Positions 23,434 to 35,019 of a stretch of 64,000 bases of DNA are shown here, piece after piece. Both the position numbers and the translations under genes were made by a program. The stretch covers positions 1 through 64,000 of the forward strand of contig NZ_BAEG01000091.1 in the NCBI RefSeq assembly GCF_000238915.1. The letters are read 5' to 3'. Numbering within the stretch: the stretch's first letter is position 1; each line of letters begins with the position of its first letter. This DNA comes from Arthrobacter globiformis NBRC 12137. GTDB taxonomy: Bacteria; Actinomycetota; Actinomycetes; Actinomycetales; Micrococcaceae. The notes under the pieces are model-generated. The model searched no databases. It was not told the DNA's origin and worked only from the letters and a program-made list of their open reading frames with translations.

Positions 23434-25161
23434 ATGGATGCGAAGGCAGCGGTGCAGACGGTGAAGGGCATCGGGTCCTCTGTTGCTGTGCTGGCTGTTT
23501 TTGTCCATGAGGCGGCCGGCGCCGTGGCGGGTTCCGTGTCGGTGACCGGTTCTGGGGGTTTGACCGTTGCTGATCCGTTGCGGGATGAGGCGGATGCGTG
23601 GCTGGATGTGCTGGCCGGGACGGCCAGGCTAGAGGCCCGGGTGGCTGCGTTGAAGGTCCAGGCCGCGGCTGGTTTCGCTGCTGCCGCGGCGGCTTGGGCG
23701 GCTCCTGATGCGTCTGTCTCGGAGCGGGACGCGCTGGAGATGTCGGTGACCGCCGAGGTCGCGTGCGCGCTGACCGTGAGCGAAGGAGCGGCGGCACGCT
23801 TTCTAGAAGAGTCCGCCAGGCTGAGCACGGATCTGCCGCTGACCCTTGCCGCGCTCGGAGCGGGAACGCTGTCGTGGCAGCACGGGCGGATCATGTGTGA
23901 CGAGACCGAGGGTCTGTCGCCGGAAGCGGCGGCGGCGCTTGAGGCGCATTTCCTGGACCCGGACGCACCAAACCCGGCACGGGGTTGCGCGGCGGGGGAG
24001 CTGACCCCGGCAAGGTTCCGGGCCAAGGCCCGGTATTGGCGGGAACGGCACCATCCGGTCAGCATTGAAAAACGGCACCACAAGTGTGTGACGGACCGGC
24101 GGCTGGAGTATGCCCCGGACCGGGACGGCATGGCGTGGCTGTCGGCCTATCTGCCGGCGGATCAGGCGGCCGGGATTTGGGACCGCGCCACCGCCGCCGC
24201 CCGCGCCCTGCAGGGGCCAACCGAGCCCCGAACCCTGACCCAGCTCCGCGTCGATGCCTTCGCCAGCTGGTTGCTCGGTCCGGCACCGGGAGTGGGCGGC
24301 GCGGCTGGAGACCGGGTCGCTGGAACCTTCCCTGAGGACGCTGCGCTGCGCGGTAAGCCTCTTTCCACAGTCCCCCCGCCTGCCGATATCCGGCCCGCAG
24401 GATTCGAGCCAGCCGGTGCCGCAGGTGCTGTGCTGACCGGGGCGGCAGACGCTGTTTCGGGTGCTCCTGGTTTGGCCGGTGATGTGCCGTCTCCGCGGGC
24501 GCAGGTCCTGGTCACAGTTCCGGTGTTCTCGCTGCTCGGACAGACGCAGGAACCGGCGGTGCTGGACGGGTACGGGCCGATCCCGCCGTCCATGGCCCGC
24601 CGGCTCGTCGCCGACGGCGGCACGTCCTTCCTGCGGGTCCTGACCGACCCTCGGGACGGGGCACCGCTGGAGATCGGACACACCAGCTACCGATTGACGA
24701 AGCCGATGCGCCACTGGCTCCGCCTCCGAGACGCACATTGCACGTTCCCCAACTGCAACAACCACTCCCTGGACAACGACGCCGACCACATCCTGGCCTG
24801 GGCCAACGGCGGGACCACCGGGATCACCAACCTTGGCCAGCCCTGCCCCAAACACCACAGACTCAAACACACGTCGGCGTGGAGACCGGTCGGCGCCACC
24901 CGTGAGAGCCCGCCCGGCTGGATCTCACCGTCAGGCCGCTGTTACGCCAGCGAACAGCAGGACTGGGAACCACCGCACTGGCCGGAACCGCCGCCCGGCC
25001 AGGAATGGCAGGGGCTGCCGGACTGGTTTGACCAGGGTCCCGAACCTCCGGAACCTCCCGACGACCGGGACGGAGTTGGGAGCCAGATGGCTTTCGACGG
25101 CGTTGAACCACCGCTGCCAGTGGATCCATGGCCATACTGGTCGTCCTCCACAGCAGCCTAG
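23434..25161 (+). CDS. DUF222 / HNH endonuclease domain protein (13E12 repeat family)
   Basis: A 575-aa protein with the long helical DUF222 region (roughly residues 40-320) and a C-terminal HNH motif with C-x4-C and the core NDADHILAWANGGTTGITNLGQPCPKHHRLKH. This matches the actinobacterial 13E12/REP13E12 group, often present in several copies per genome and associated with mobile or repeat sequences. The ATG at 23434 starts MDAKAAVQ. The first 100 codons use more A/T-ending codons than neighbours, and the upstream region is A/T-rich, both compatible with horizontal movement. Its function is not established. Confidence 0.88.
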   Translation: MDAKAAVQTVKGIGSSVAVLAVFVHEAAGAVAGSVSVTGSGGLTVADPLRDEADAWLDVLAGTARLEARVAALKVQAAAGFAAAAAAWAAPDASVSERDALEMSVTAEVACALTVSEGAAARFLEESARLSTDLPLTLAALGAGTLSWQHGRIMCDETEGLSPEAAAALEAHFLDPDAPNPARGCAAGELTPARFRAKARYWRERHHPVSIEKRHHKCVTDRRLEYAPDRDGMAWLSAYLPADQAAGIWDRATAAARALQGPTEPRTLTQLRVDAFASWLLGPAPGVGGAAGDRVAGTFPEDAALRGKPLSTVPPPADIRPAGFEPAGAAGAVLTGAADAVSGAPGLAGDVPSPRAQVLVTVPVFSLLGQTQEPAVLDGYGPIPPSMARRLVADGGTSFLRVLTDPRDGAPLEIGHTSYRLTKPMRHWLRLRDAHCTFPNCNNHSLDNDADHILAWANGGTTGITNLGQPCPKHHRLKHTSAWRPVGATRESPPGWISPSGRCYASEQQDWEPPHWPEPPPGQEWQGLPDWFDQGPEPPEPPDDRDGVGSQMAFDGVEPPLPVDPWPYWSSSTAA

Positions 25162-25257
25162 GAAGACGTCTGCCCCGAAAGTTCGTCCGCCGTCAGGCAT
25201 GCCCGGTCCAAGCCTGTCCGTGTCCGGTCCCATGCCTGCCACCGGCACAATGGAAGG

Positions 25258-28086
<2,829 letters not shown>

Positions 28087-28103
28087 TTACTGCACCGATG
28101 TGA

Positions 28104-29135
28104 TTACCGCGTGGAAGCCACACCGGTCAGGCGTGAGTAGAGGGCCAGATGGGCTTCGACCATTCGCTCGGTGCTGAACCGGTCTTCGGCCTGGGCGCGC
28201 ACGGCCCTGCGGTCCAGGGTCCCAGCGCGCAGCAGCAGCCCAGCCAGGTCCTCCAGCGACGAGGCCAGGTAGCCGCTGACGCCGTCGTCAACGATTTCCG
28301 GCGCCGACCCCATCGGCGTGGCCACCACCGGTGTGCCTGTAGCCATCGCTTCGATCATCACCAGCCCGAACGGCTCCATCCACTGGATGGGATTGAGCAA
28401 GGCGGTGGCTTCACCGAGCAGTTTGTACTTCTCTGCGCCGCCCACCTCGCCCAGGAACTCCACGTCCGGGCCCTGCAGCGGCTTTACAACATCGCGGTAG
28501 TACTGCAGTTCAGCCGGTTCCCGCATCTTCGCCGCGATCCGGAGCGGAACCCCGGCCAGCTGCGCCACCCTGATGGCCTCCACCACGCCCTTGTCGGGGC
28601 ACATCCGGCCTAGGAAACACGCATAGCCGCCCTGCCCGTGCCCCACCGGAACCGCGTCCACCTCCATGCCGTGGGGGATGATGGCAGCGACCCGGTCTGC
28701 GAGTACGCTGCTGACCTGGCTTTTGGAGATGGCGATCAGGGTTGTGTCCCGGGCTGCCGCGCCATAGACGGCGGCGAACGAGGGGCTCAGGTCGCTGTGA
28801 ATCGTGGTGACCACCGGCAGCCCATCGGGGCGGCCCCGGTAGAGCGGGCCGGCGAGGGTGTGGTCATGGACCAGGTCCACCATGCCGTCCATCCCGGCGT
28901 AGGCGCTGATCACGTGGCTGAGTTCCGAGGAGGTGAATCCCACGAGGTCGGGTTCAGAGGAGTGCATCCCGGGCAGCCGTTCCACCGGGCAGGTGCTGTC
29001 TGCCGCGGCGGCGAGCAGCACCTCATGACCGGCTCTGGAAAACCCCTTGGCCAGGGCGTCGACCACCAGTTCGATGCCTCCGTATCCCGCCGGAGGAATC
29101 GGATACCAGGGCCCCGCAATTAAACCGATACGCAT
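28104..29135 (-). CDS. GT4-family glycosyltransferase
   Basis: A 343-aa GT-B fold glycosyltransferase. The N-terminus RIGLIAGPWYPIPPAGYGGIE is the acceptor-side glycine loop. The donor site shows FLGRMCPDKGVVEAI and the EX7E-type stretch EPFGLVMIEAMATGTPVVATPMGSAPEIV. It lies 85 bp after the second debranching-type gene on the same strand and is convergent with hrpB. It probably transfers a sugar from a nucleotide donor; the acceptor is unknown. Confidence 0.88.
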   Translation of the reverse strand: MRIGLIAGPWYPIPPAGYGGIELVVDALAKGFSRAGHEVLLAAAADSTCPVERLPGMHSSEPDLVGFTSSELSHVISAYAGMDGMVDLVHDHTLAGPLYRGRPDGLPVVTTIHSDLSPSFAAVYGAAARDTTLIAISKSQVSSVLADRVAAIIPHGMEVDAVPVGHGQGGYACFLGRMCPDKGVVEAIRVAQLAGVPLRIAAKMREPAELQYYRDVVKPLQGPDVEFLGEVGGAEKYKLLGEATALLNPIQWMEPFGLVMIEAMATGTPVVATPMGSAPEIVDDGVSGYLASSLEDLAGLLLRAGTLDRRAVRAQAEDRFSTERMVEAHLALYSRLTGVASTR

Positions 29136-29220
29136 CCGCAGCTCCCGTGTTGTCCGGATGTTCTGAGACCGTCTTAACTACTGAGACCATTCAGTTGTAT
29201 GTGGGACTACGCGTCCGCTC

Positions 29221-31350
29221 TTAGGGTGCCATCAAACGCTCCAGCGGCGGCCGCGGCTTGTTAAGCAGGGTCAGGCCCTGGCTTAGGCCGTCAATGGACC
29301 CTTCGGTGCCGGCGGCGTGCACGGTGATCCGGGACGGGCCCATCTGGACGTGGTCCGCCCGGAAGCTGCCGAACTCAGCCGGAAGTACCGGGGCGAGGCA
29401 GACCTCCTCGCGGGGAAGCAGGGGATCGAAGCGCAGGAGGACCCGCATCAGATGCACCGGCGCAGCTGAGGCCCAGGCCTGCGGCGAGCAGGACGTGGGG
29501 AAGGGGACGGGGTCGGGGAAGTCGTCCCGGGAGAACCCGCAGAAGAGCTCCGGCAGCCGCCCGTCGAACTTTTCCGCGGCGTCAAAGAGGCCGGTGGCAA
29601 TGCGCGTGGCCTCCTCGATGAAGCCGTACCGCATCAGTCCGCCCGCTATCAGGGCCGTATCGTGCGGCCACACCGACCCGTTGTGGTAGCTGACCGGGTT
29701 GTAGGCGCCCATGTCCGCGGCGAGCGTCCGGATACCCCAACCCGTGAACATCTCCGGCGACATCAGCCGTTCGGCCACCAGGGCTGCCTTGTCGGCGTCG
29801 ACGATGGCTGACCACAGGCAGTGCCCCATGTTTGAGGTGCAGGCATCCACGGGACGCTTGTCCTTGTCCAGGGCCACGGCAAAGTACCCCTTCCGGGGAA
29901 GCCAGAATTTCTCGTTGAACTCGGCCTTGATGTCGGCGGCCCGTCGGTTCCACTTGGACGCGGTCTCCTCGTCGCCCAGCTGCTGGGCGAGCAGGGCACG
30001 TCCCAGGTAGGCGCCGTAGACGTAGCCCTGCACCTCACACAGTGCTATGGGTGCCTCCGCCATCCGTCCGTCGGAGAAGTTGATGCCGTCCCAGGAATCC
30101 TTCCAGCCCTGGTTCAGCAGACCGTGCTCGTTGGCGCGCTGGTATTCCACGAACCCGTCGCCGTCGCGGTCGCCATAGTGCTGCACCCAGTCCAGGGCCC
30201 GGTCCGCATGGGGCAGGAGCGAGTCCAGCAGGTCGCCTGCCAGCCCCCAGCGTCCCAGTTCCGCCAGCAGTGCCACGAACAGCGGCGTTGCATCGGCGGT
30301 GCCGTAGTACGCCTGGCTGCCACCGAGTGCCAGCCCGGCGGTGACCCCCAGCCTCACCTCGTGGAGGATCCTGCCCGGTTCCTCCTCGGTGTCCGGATCA
30401 ACCTTCTCTCCCTGCAGTGAGGCGAGGGTCTGAAGGGTCCCTGCCGCCAGCTTCGGGTCCACCGCGAGCGCCATGTAGGAGGACAGGATGGAATCCCTGC
30501 CGAACAGCGCCATGAACCACGGGGCGCCGGCGGCGACGGCGGCCCGCTCGGGGTGGTCGGGGTCGAAGATCCGGAGGGCACCCAGGTCCTCCTGGCTGCG
30601 GGTCAGGACCTTTTCCACGTTCTTGTCCGTCACGGTGAGCCGGGGAACATGTTCCTCCCAGGCGGCGTAGCGCTGTGCGCCCACGTGCTGAGCCGTCTCG
30701 TGCGTGAAGGGCTGTTCCGGACCGGCACCGTCAACCAGGGGCGTAGTGAATACGGTGGCCGTCCAGTTACCGCGGGGAGCCAACACGGCGTCGAACGTCA
30801 GGGCGTCCTCGGTGACCCCGGCACCGGGGGCGCTGATGACCACGCCCCGGTGGATTCCGTTGCGTATGGCGTCAATCTGCAGGGCGTCGGGCCGGACCTT
30901 TCGGCTGTGCTCGGCCGACGGCACCACCTTTCCGCCCTTGACGTCGAACAGGTCGCTCAGGTCCGCGTCCACCCTGATCTGGATCCGGCAGGTCCGCGGC
31001 TGTTCCGAATAGTTGTGCACCTTGATGTCGTCACGCAGGCCGGGTCCGACCTGCCGGCTGTGCTCCACCACCAACGGGCTTTCCACCGCACCGTTGGCCC
31101 CGCGGGGCCTGCCGACGAACACTGCCCGGTAGGGTTCCCGGGTCTGGCCGGACAGCGGTTCCAGCGGAACGCCATCGACCGTCAGCTGCCAGCAGGAGAG
31201 AATCCGGGTGTCCTGGTAGAAGGCGCCCTGCGGCTGGCCGGGAAACACGTCCCCGCTCTCGGCGGAGATGCAGAAGGAGGAGCCCTCCACCACGGTCACC
31301 GCTGTCAGGCCGGATGATCCTGCACCGATGTTTTCATTCCACGCACTCAT
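29221..31350 (-). CDS. Amylo-alpha-1,6-glucosidase-like glycogen debranching protein (2)
   Basis: A 709-aa paralogue of the protein at 16138-18294, alike along its full length (VEGSSFCISAESGDVFPG; APWFMALFGRDSILSSYMAL; NQGWKDSWDGINFSDG; SYHNGSVWPHDTALIAGG). I take the ATG at 31350 (MSAWNENIGAG) with GGGAG six bases upstream; the frame stays open much further but that part is not protein-like. It is followed by the GT4 gene and is divergent from the EF-G2-like gene. The two copies suggest different substrates or regulation. Confidence 0.87.
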   Translation of the reverse strand: MSAWNENIGAGSSGLTAVTVVEGSSFCISAESGDVFPGQPQGAFYQDTRILSCWQLTVDGVPLEPLSGQTREPYRAVFVGRPRGANGAVESPLVVEHSRQVGPGLRDDIKVHNYSEQPRTCRIQIRVDADLSDLFDVKGGKVVPSAEHSRKVRPDALQIDAIRNGIHRGVVISAPGAGVTEDALTFDAVLAPRGNWTATVFTTPLVDGAGPEQPFTHETAQHVGAQRYAAWEEHVPRLTVTDKNVEKVLTRSQEDLGALRIFDPDHPERAAVAAGAPWFMALFGRDSILSSYMALAVDPKLAAGTLQTLASLQGEKVDPDTEEEPGRILHEVRLGVTAGLALGGSQAYYGTADATPLFVALLAELGRWGLAGDLLDSLLPHADRALDWVQHYGDRDGDGFVEYQRANEHGLLNQGWKDSWDGINFSDGRMAEAPIALCEVQGYVYGAYLGRALLAQQLGDEETASKWNRRAADIKAEFNEKFWLPRKGYFAVALDKDKRPVDACTSNMGHCLWSAIVDADKAALVAERLMSPEMFTGWGIRTLAADMGAYNPVSYHNGSVWPHDTALIAGGLMRYGFIEEATRIATGLFDAAEKFDGRLPELFCGFSRDDFPDPVPFPTSCSPQAWASAAPVHLMRVLLRFDPLLPREEVCLAPVLPAEFGSFRADHVQMGPSRITVHAAGTEGSIDGLSQGLTLLNKPRPPLERLMAP

Positions 31351-31600
31351 CGACCGCTCCCTGGTGACTAGTCGGATGGCATGGGCCGGCCCGTGCGGCC
31401 ACGTTATCCATCGTCCCCCTACCTGGATGAGGCCGCAACGGGTTATTGCCCGCCGGCGGTGACGGCTCCGGAAAGCCGCGCCGCCGCGCCGTCGGACTGG
31501 CGGCCAGCGCCCGGACCCCTTGCTGATCAGCAGCTTTGGGTGTCGAATCTTCTTACCAAGGCCGCTTGGCGGCTCACGACTAGCACGCCGGGAGATGGTC

Positions 31601-33781
31601 ATGTCGGTAAAGGGCACTAATGGCCGGGGCAAGGGTCCGGGCCGCGGCAGTTCCGATCTCCGGCGGGCGGACGCGTCGGCCGGAGCACCGGTGGACAGGC
31701 CGGAGGGCATACGCAACGTCGCACTGGTGGGACACTCCGGGGCCGGCAAGACCATGCTGCTCGAGGCACTGCTCGCAGCGACCGGGACCATCCCGCGGAT
31801 GGGCTCCATCGTTGACGGCAACACGGTCAGCGATGCGGAACCGTCCGAGATCCACCAGCAGCGCTCCGTGGTCCTGTCCGTGGCGCCGCTGATTTACGAC
31901 GGCGTCAAGGTGAACCTGCTGGACACACCGGGCTACGGGGATTTCACCGGCGAGCTGCGCGCCGGGCTGCGCGCTGCGGACGCGGTACTGTTCGTGGTGT
32001 CGGCCGTGGACGGCGTCGACGCCGCCACCACCGCCCTGTGGGCGGAGTGCGCCCAGTTGGATACGCCCCGGGCCGTGGTGATCAGCCGGCTCGATCACCC
32101 GAGGGCCAGTTTCGACGCCGCCCTGGCCGCCTGCCAGCAAGCCTTTGGCCAGTCGGTGGTGCCGGCCTACCTCCCGGTCCGCACGAACGGCAGCGTCACG
32201 GGACTGCTCGGGCTGCTGTCCGGGCAGGTCTCGGAGTACGACGGCGAATCCCCGGAGCCCGCGGTCCGTGAGGCGAGTGTTGATGAGCTCGCCGCCGCGG
32301 AGTCCGAGCGCGGCGCGCTGATCGAAGGCATCATCTCCGAGAGCGAGGATGAGTCGCTGATGGACCGCTACCTTGGGGGCGAGGACATCGACGCCGATGT
32401 CCTGGTGGGCGACCTCGAAACGGCTGTGGCGCGTGGATCGTTCTTTCCCGTCCTGGCGACGTCGGCTGAGAAGGGTCTGGGAATCACGGAGCTGCTGGAC
32501 ATGCTGACCCGGGCGTTTCCGACACCCCTTGAGCGTGCCGTGCCGGACGTGACCGACCTCGCCGGCCAACCGGCCGGGCCGCTCTCCTGCGACCCCGACG
32601 GACCGCTGGCCGGTGAGGTGGTGCGCACCACCATGGATCCTTTCCTGGGACGCGTCTGCCTGGTGCGTGTCTTTTCCGGCACACTGCGCGAGGATTCCGC
32701 AGTGCACGTCAGCGGCCGCGGCCTGGCCGAACGCGGGCACGAGGACCATGACAGCGATGAGCGCCTCACCCACCTGTACTCCCCAATGGGGGCAAGCCTG
32801 CGGCCTGTCCCGTACTCTGTGGCTGGCGACATCTGCGCCATCACCAAGCTGGGCAGCGCGGAAACGGGCGATACCGTGTCAGCCAAGGATGCCCCGCTGC
32901 TGATCACGGCCTGGGATATGCCCGAACCGCTCATGCCGGTAGCCGTCGAGGCCGCCACCCGCAGCGACGAGGACGCCCTCGCCAAGAGCCTGGGCAAGGT
33001 GGCCGCCGGTGACCCGACCCTCCGGGTGGAACGCAACTCCGAAACCCACCAGCTCATCCTGTGGTGCATGGGCGAGGCGCACGGCGAGGTGATCCTGGAC
33101 CGGCTGCGGGACCAGGGGGTGAAGCTGCAGACCGTGCCCGTGGTGACGCCGCTGCGCGAGACCTTCGCCGCGCCGGCCGCCGGGCACGGGCGCTACGTCA
33201 AGCAGTCCGGCGGCCACGGCCAGTACGCCATCTGCGACATTGAGGTGGAGGCGCTCGAACGCGGGGCAGGCTTCGAATTCGTGGATAAGACCGTGGGCGG
33301 GGTAGTGCCGAACCAGTTCATCGGCTCGGTGGAGAAGGGTGTGCGGGCGCAGATGCAGAAGGGCGTTTCCGCAGGGTTCCCGGTGGTTGACATCCGGGTG
33401 ACGCTCGTGGGCGGCAAGGCCCACAGCGTTGACTCCTCCGACGCCGCGTTCCAGTCTGCCGGCGCGCTGGCACTGCGCGAGGCTGCAGCCGCCGGCCGCA
33501 TCCAGCTGCTGGAGCCCGTCTCCGCCGTCACCATCAGCATCCCGGACGAGTACGTCGGGGCGGTCATGAGCGACCTTTCCTCACGCCGTGGCCGGCTCAC
33601 GGGCACGACGTCGTCCGGCGGGGATGCCACGGAGGTCACCGCCGAGGTACCGGACGGAGAACTCCTCCGGTATGCGGTCCAGCTGCGGGCGCTGACCGCG
33701 GGCACGGGCCGGTTCCGCCGCAGCTACCTGCGGCACGAACCGGTTCCAGGCAACGTGGCGCCGGCGGCGGCGCACGCCTGA
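31601..33781 (+). CDS. Elongation factor G-like GTPase (EF-G2 type)
   Basis: A 726-aa translational-GTPase homologue. P-loop VGHSGAGKTML lies near residue 43, switch II LLDTPGYGDF follows, then the EF-G domains II-V (GHGRYVKQSGGHGQYAICDIEVE, GFEFVDKTVGGVVPNQFIGSVEKGV, and a C-terminal DLSSRRGRLTGTTSSGG). The G4 motif NKxD of EF-G is replaced by SRLD in VVISRLDHPRASF. This matches the actinobacterial EF-G-like/FusA2 group rather than the essential FusA. The start at 31601 follows GGGAG; the role is unknown, perhaps a stress-related or ribosome-associated function. Confidence 0.88.
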   Translation: MSVKGTNGRGKGPGRGSSDLRRADASAGAPVDRPEGIRNVALVGHSGAGKTMLLEALLAATGTIPRMGSIVDGNTVSDAEPSEIHQQRSVVLSVAPLIYDGVKVNLLDTPGYGDFTGELRAGLRAADAVLFVVSAVDGVDAATTALWAECAQLDTPRAVVISRLDHPRASFDAALAACQQAFGQSVVPAYLPVRTNGSVTGLLGLLSGQVSEYDGESPEPAVREASVDELAAAESERGALIEGIISESEDESLMDRYLGGEDIDADVLVGDLETAVARGSFFPVLATSAEKGLGITELLDMLTRAFPTPLERAVPDVTDLAGQPAGPLSCDPDGPLAGEVVRTTMDPFLGRVCLVRVFSGTLREDSAVHVSGRGLAERGHEDHDSDERLTHLYSPMGASLRPVPYSVAGDICAITKLGSAETGDTVSAKDAPLLITAWDMPEPLMPVAVEAATRSDEDALAKSLGKVAAGDPTLRVERNSETHQLILWCMGEAHGEVILDRLRDQGVKLQTVPVVTPLRETFAAPAAGHGRYVKQSGGHGQYAICDIEVEALERGAGFEFVDKTVGGVVPNQFIGSVEKGVRAQMQKGVSAGFPVVDIRVTLVGGKAHSVDSSDAAFQSAGALALREAAAAGRIQLLEPVSAVTISIPDEYVGAVMSDLSSRRGRLTGTTSSGGDATEVTAEVPDGELLRYAVQLRALTAGTGRFRRSYLRHEPVPGNVAPAAAHA

Positions 33782-33786
33782 AATCC

Positions 33787-34473
33787 TTAGCCGGCAGGGT
33801 TGTTGGCACGCAGGAACGCGGTGACCGGCGCAGCGAGCGAGGCGCCGATGTCCTCGGCGCTGCGTTTGTTTCCGGCGACCGCAAATGAGTGGTCGCCGCC
33901 TTCGCACCACTGGAGTGTGGCCGTCGGTCCGATCCGTGACACCACGCCTTCCAGCAGCTCCCGGGTGGCGAATGTGTCGCGTGTTCCCTGCAGGAAAAGC
34001 ATGGGGGTTTCCAGCCCGTAGAGGTGCTCGTCGCGGAGCTTCTCCGGCTTGCCCGGCGGGTGCAGCGGGTAGCCGAGGTAGATGAGGCCAGCGGCCGGCA
34101 TTCCTTCTGCCACGGCCATGGAGGCCATCCGGCCGCCGAACGACTTCCCTGCCGCCCACAGCGGCTCGGCTTCTCCTGCGGCCTTCGCCCGGGCGGCCGC
34201 TTCGGCCATGGCCGCCCGCCACGTGGCAATTGCCGCCGGCGGCCGGTCGGGGAACTTCCGGCCCGCCTCACGGTAGGGGAAGTTGAAGCGCAAGGTGGCG
34301 ACGCCGTCGTCGTTCAGTGCATCGGTAAACCCGCGCATGAACGGATGTTCCATGCCCGCGCCGGCGCCGTGGGCCAGCACGAGCGTTGCGAACGGATTGG
34401 CCGGCCGTGCGTAGGCGCCGGAAACGTGGCCTTCGCCGACGGCGATGGTGACGGGGGAATCAGCGATAGGCAT
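33787..34473 (-). CDS. Alpha/beta hydrolase (Tex30/KANL3-like)
   Basis: A 228-aa hydrolase. The oxyanion segment VLAHGAGAGMEHPFM precedes the nucleophile elbow GKSFGGRMA (Ser near 112), then the acid in FLQGTRDTFA and the His in CEGGDHSFAV, which completes a catalytic triad. The size and GKSFGG elbow match the small bacterial hydrolases near the KANL3/Tex30 group, often annotated as dienelactone-hydrolase-like. The substrate is unknown. It ends 5 bp from the convergent EF-G2-like gene. Confidence 0.83.
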   Translation of the reverse strand: MPIADSPVTIAVGEGHVSGAYARPANPFATLVLAHGAGAGMEHPFMRGFTDALNDDGVATLRFNFPYREAGRKFPDRPPAAIATWRAAMAEAAARAKAAGEAEPLWAAGKSFGGRMASMAVAEGMPAAGLIYLGYPLHPPGKPEKLRDEHLYGLETPMLFLQGTRDTFATRELLEGVVSRIGPTATLQWCEGGDHSFAVAGNKRSAEDIGASLAAPVTAFLRANNPAG

Positions 34474-34500
34474 GACTCCATCATGCCTGACCTGGGCTCA

Positions 34501-34580
34501 CTGATCCGGACGGCTCCCTGATCCGGACGGCCCCCGGTCCGGACGGCTCCCGGTTCGGATGCCCCCGGTCCGGGTGCCGG
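34501..34580. repeat. Degenerate short tandem repeat
   Basis: About five units of a 13-17-bp motif related to CTGATCCGGACGGCTCC, just upstream of the hydrolase start. No coding content is seen. Confidence 0.5.
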
Positions 34581-34714
34581 CGTCGTGATGCCCGGTTCGT
34601 GATGCACAGCCCGGGCACAGGCAGGCGAAAGTCTCCAGCCAGCTCCGGACCGGACAGTGGATGCAGAAGCCGGCTACGCCGGACACAGCCCATCATCCGC
34701 CAGGAGGAACCATC

Positions 34715-34888
34715 ATGATCGCGTACCGGCCCATTGCTCCCTTGACCGTCGGCAGTGGCAGGATCGGCGCAGCCCTTGTTGCGATGGTCGTCGCGGCCTT
34801 TTGCGGCACGGCGGCGTTCAGGTTCGATGAAGCCGGCGCCAGCTCACAGACCCAGCAGGGCTTACAGACCCAGCAGGGCACGCAGTGA
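34715..34888 (+). CDS. Small membrane-anchored protein, 57 aa
   Basis: A 57-aa protein with AGGAGG eight bases before the ATG. It has one transmembrane helix (IGAALVAMVVAAFCGTAAF) and a tail with the repeat QTQQGLQTQQGTQ, made by an 18-bp tandem duplication. I recognise no family. Its stop overlaps a GTG (GTGA) that opens a further short frame. Coding is likely from the ribosome site but the function is unknown. Confidence 0.5.
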   Translation: MIAYRPIAPLTVGSGRIGAALVAMVVAAFCGTAAFRFDEAGASSQTQQGLQTQQGTQ

Positions 34889-35007
34889 CGTTCCTGGCGG
34901 CAACTGCTGACGCCGCTGGCCCCGACGGGATCGCCGGGTGCGCCGTCCTGGCGACCGCGTTCATCGCCGGAAGGATCAGGAAAGCGCGCAGTAAGGTGAA
35001 TGCCTAG
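34885..35007 (+). CDS. Possible tiny coupled ORF, 40 aa
   Basis: A GTG overlapping the previous stop (GTGA at 34885-34888) opens a 40-codon frame, MTFLAATADAAGPD..., with one hydrophobic stretch (GCAVLATAFIAG) and a basic end RIRKARSKVNA. The overlap suggests translational coupling, but the frame is short and could be chance. Confidence 0.3.
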   Translation: MTFLAATADAAGPDGIAGCAVLATAFIAGRIRKARSKVNA

Positions 35008-35019
35008 CCGGCCGGTTGG

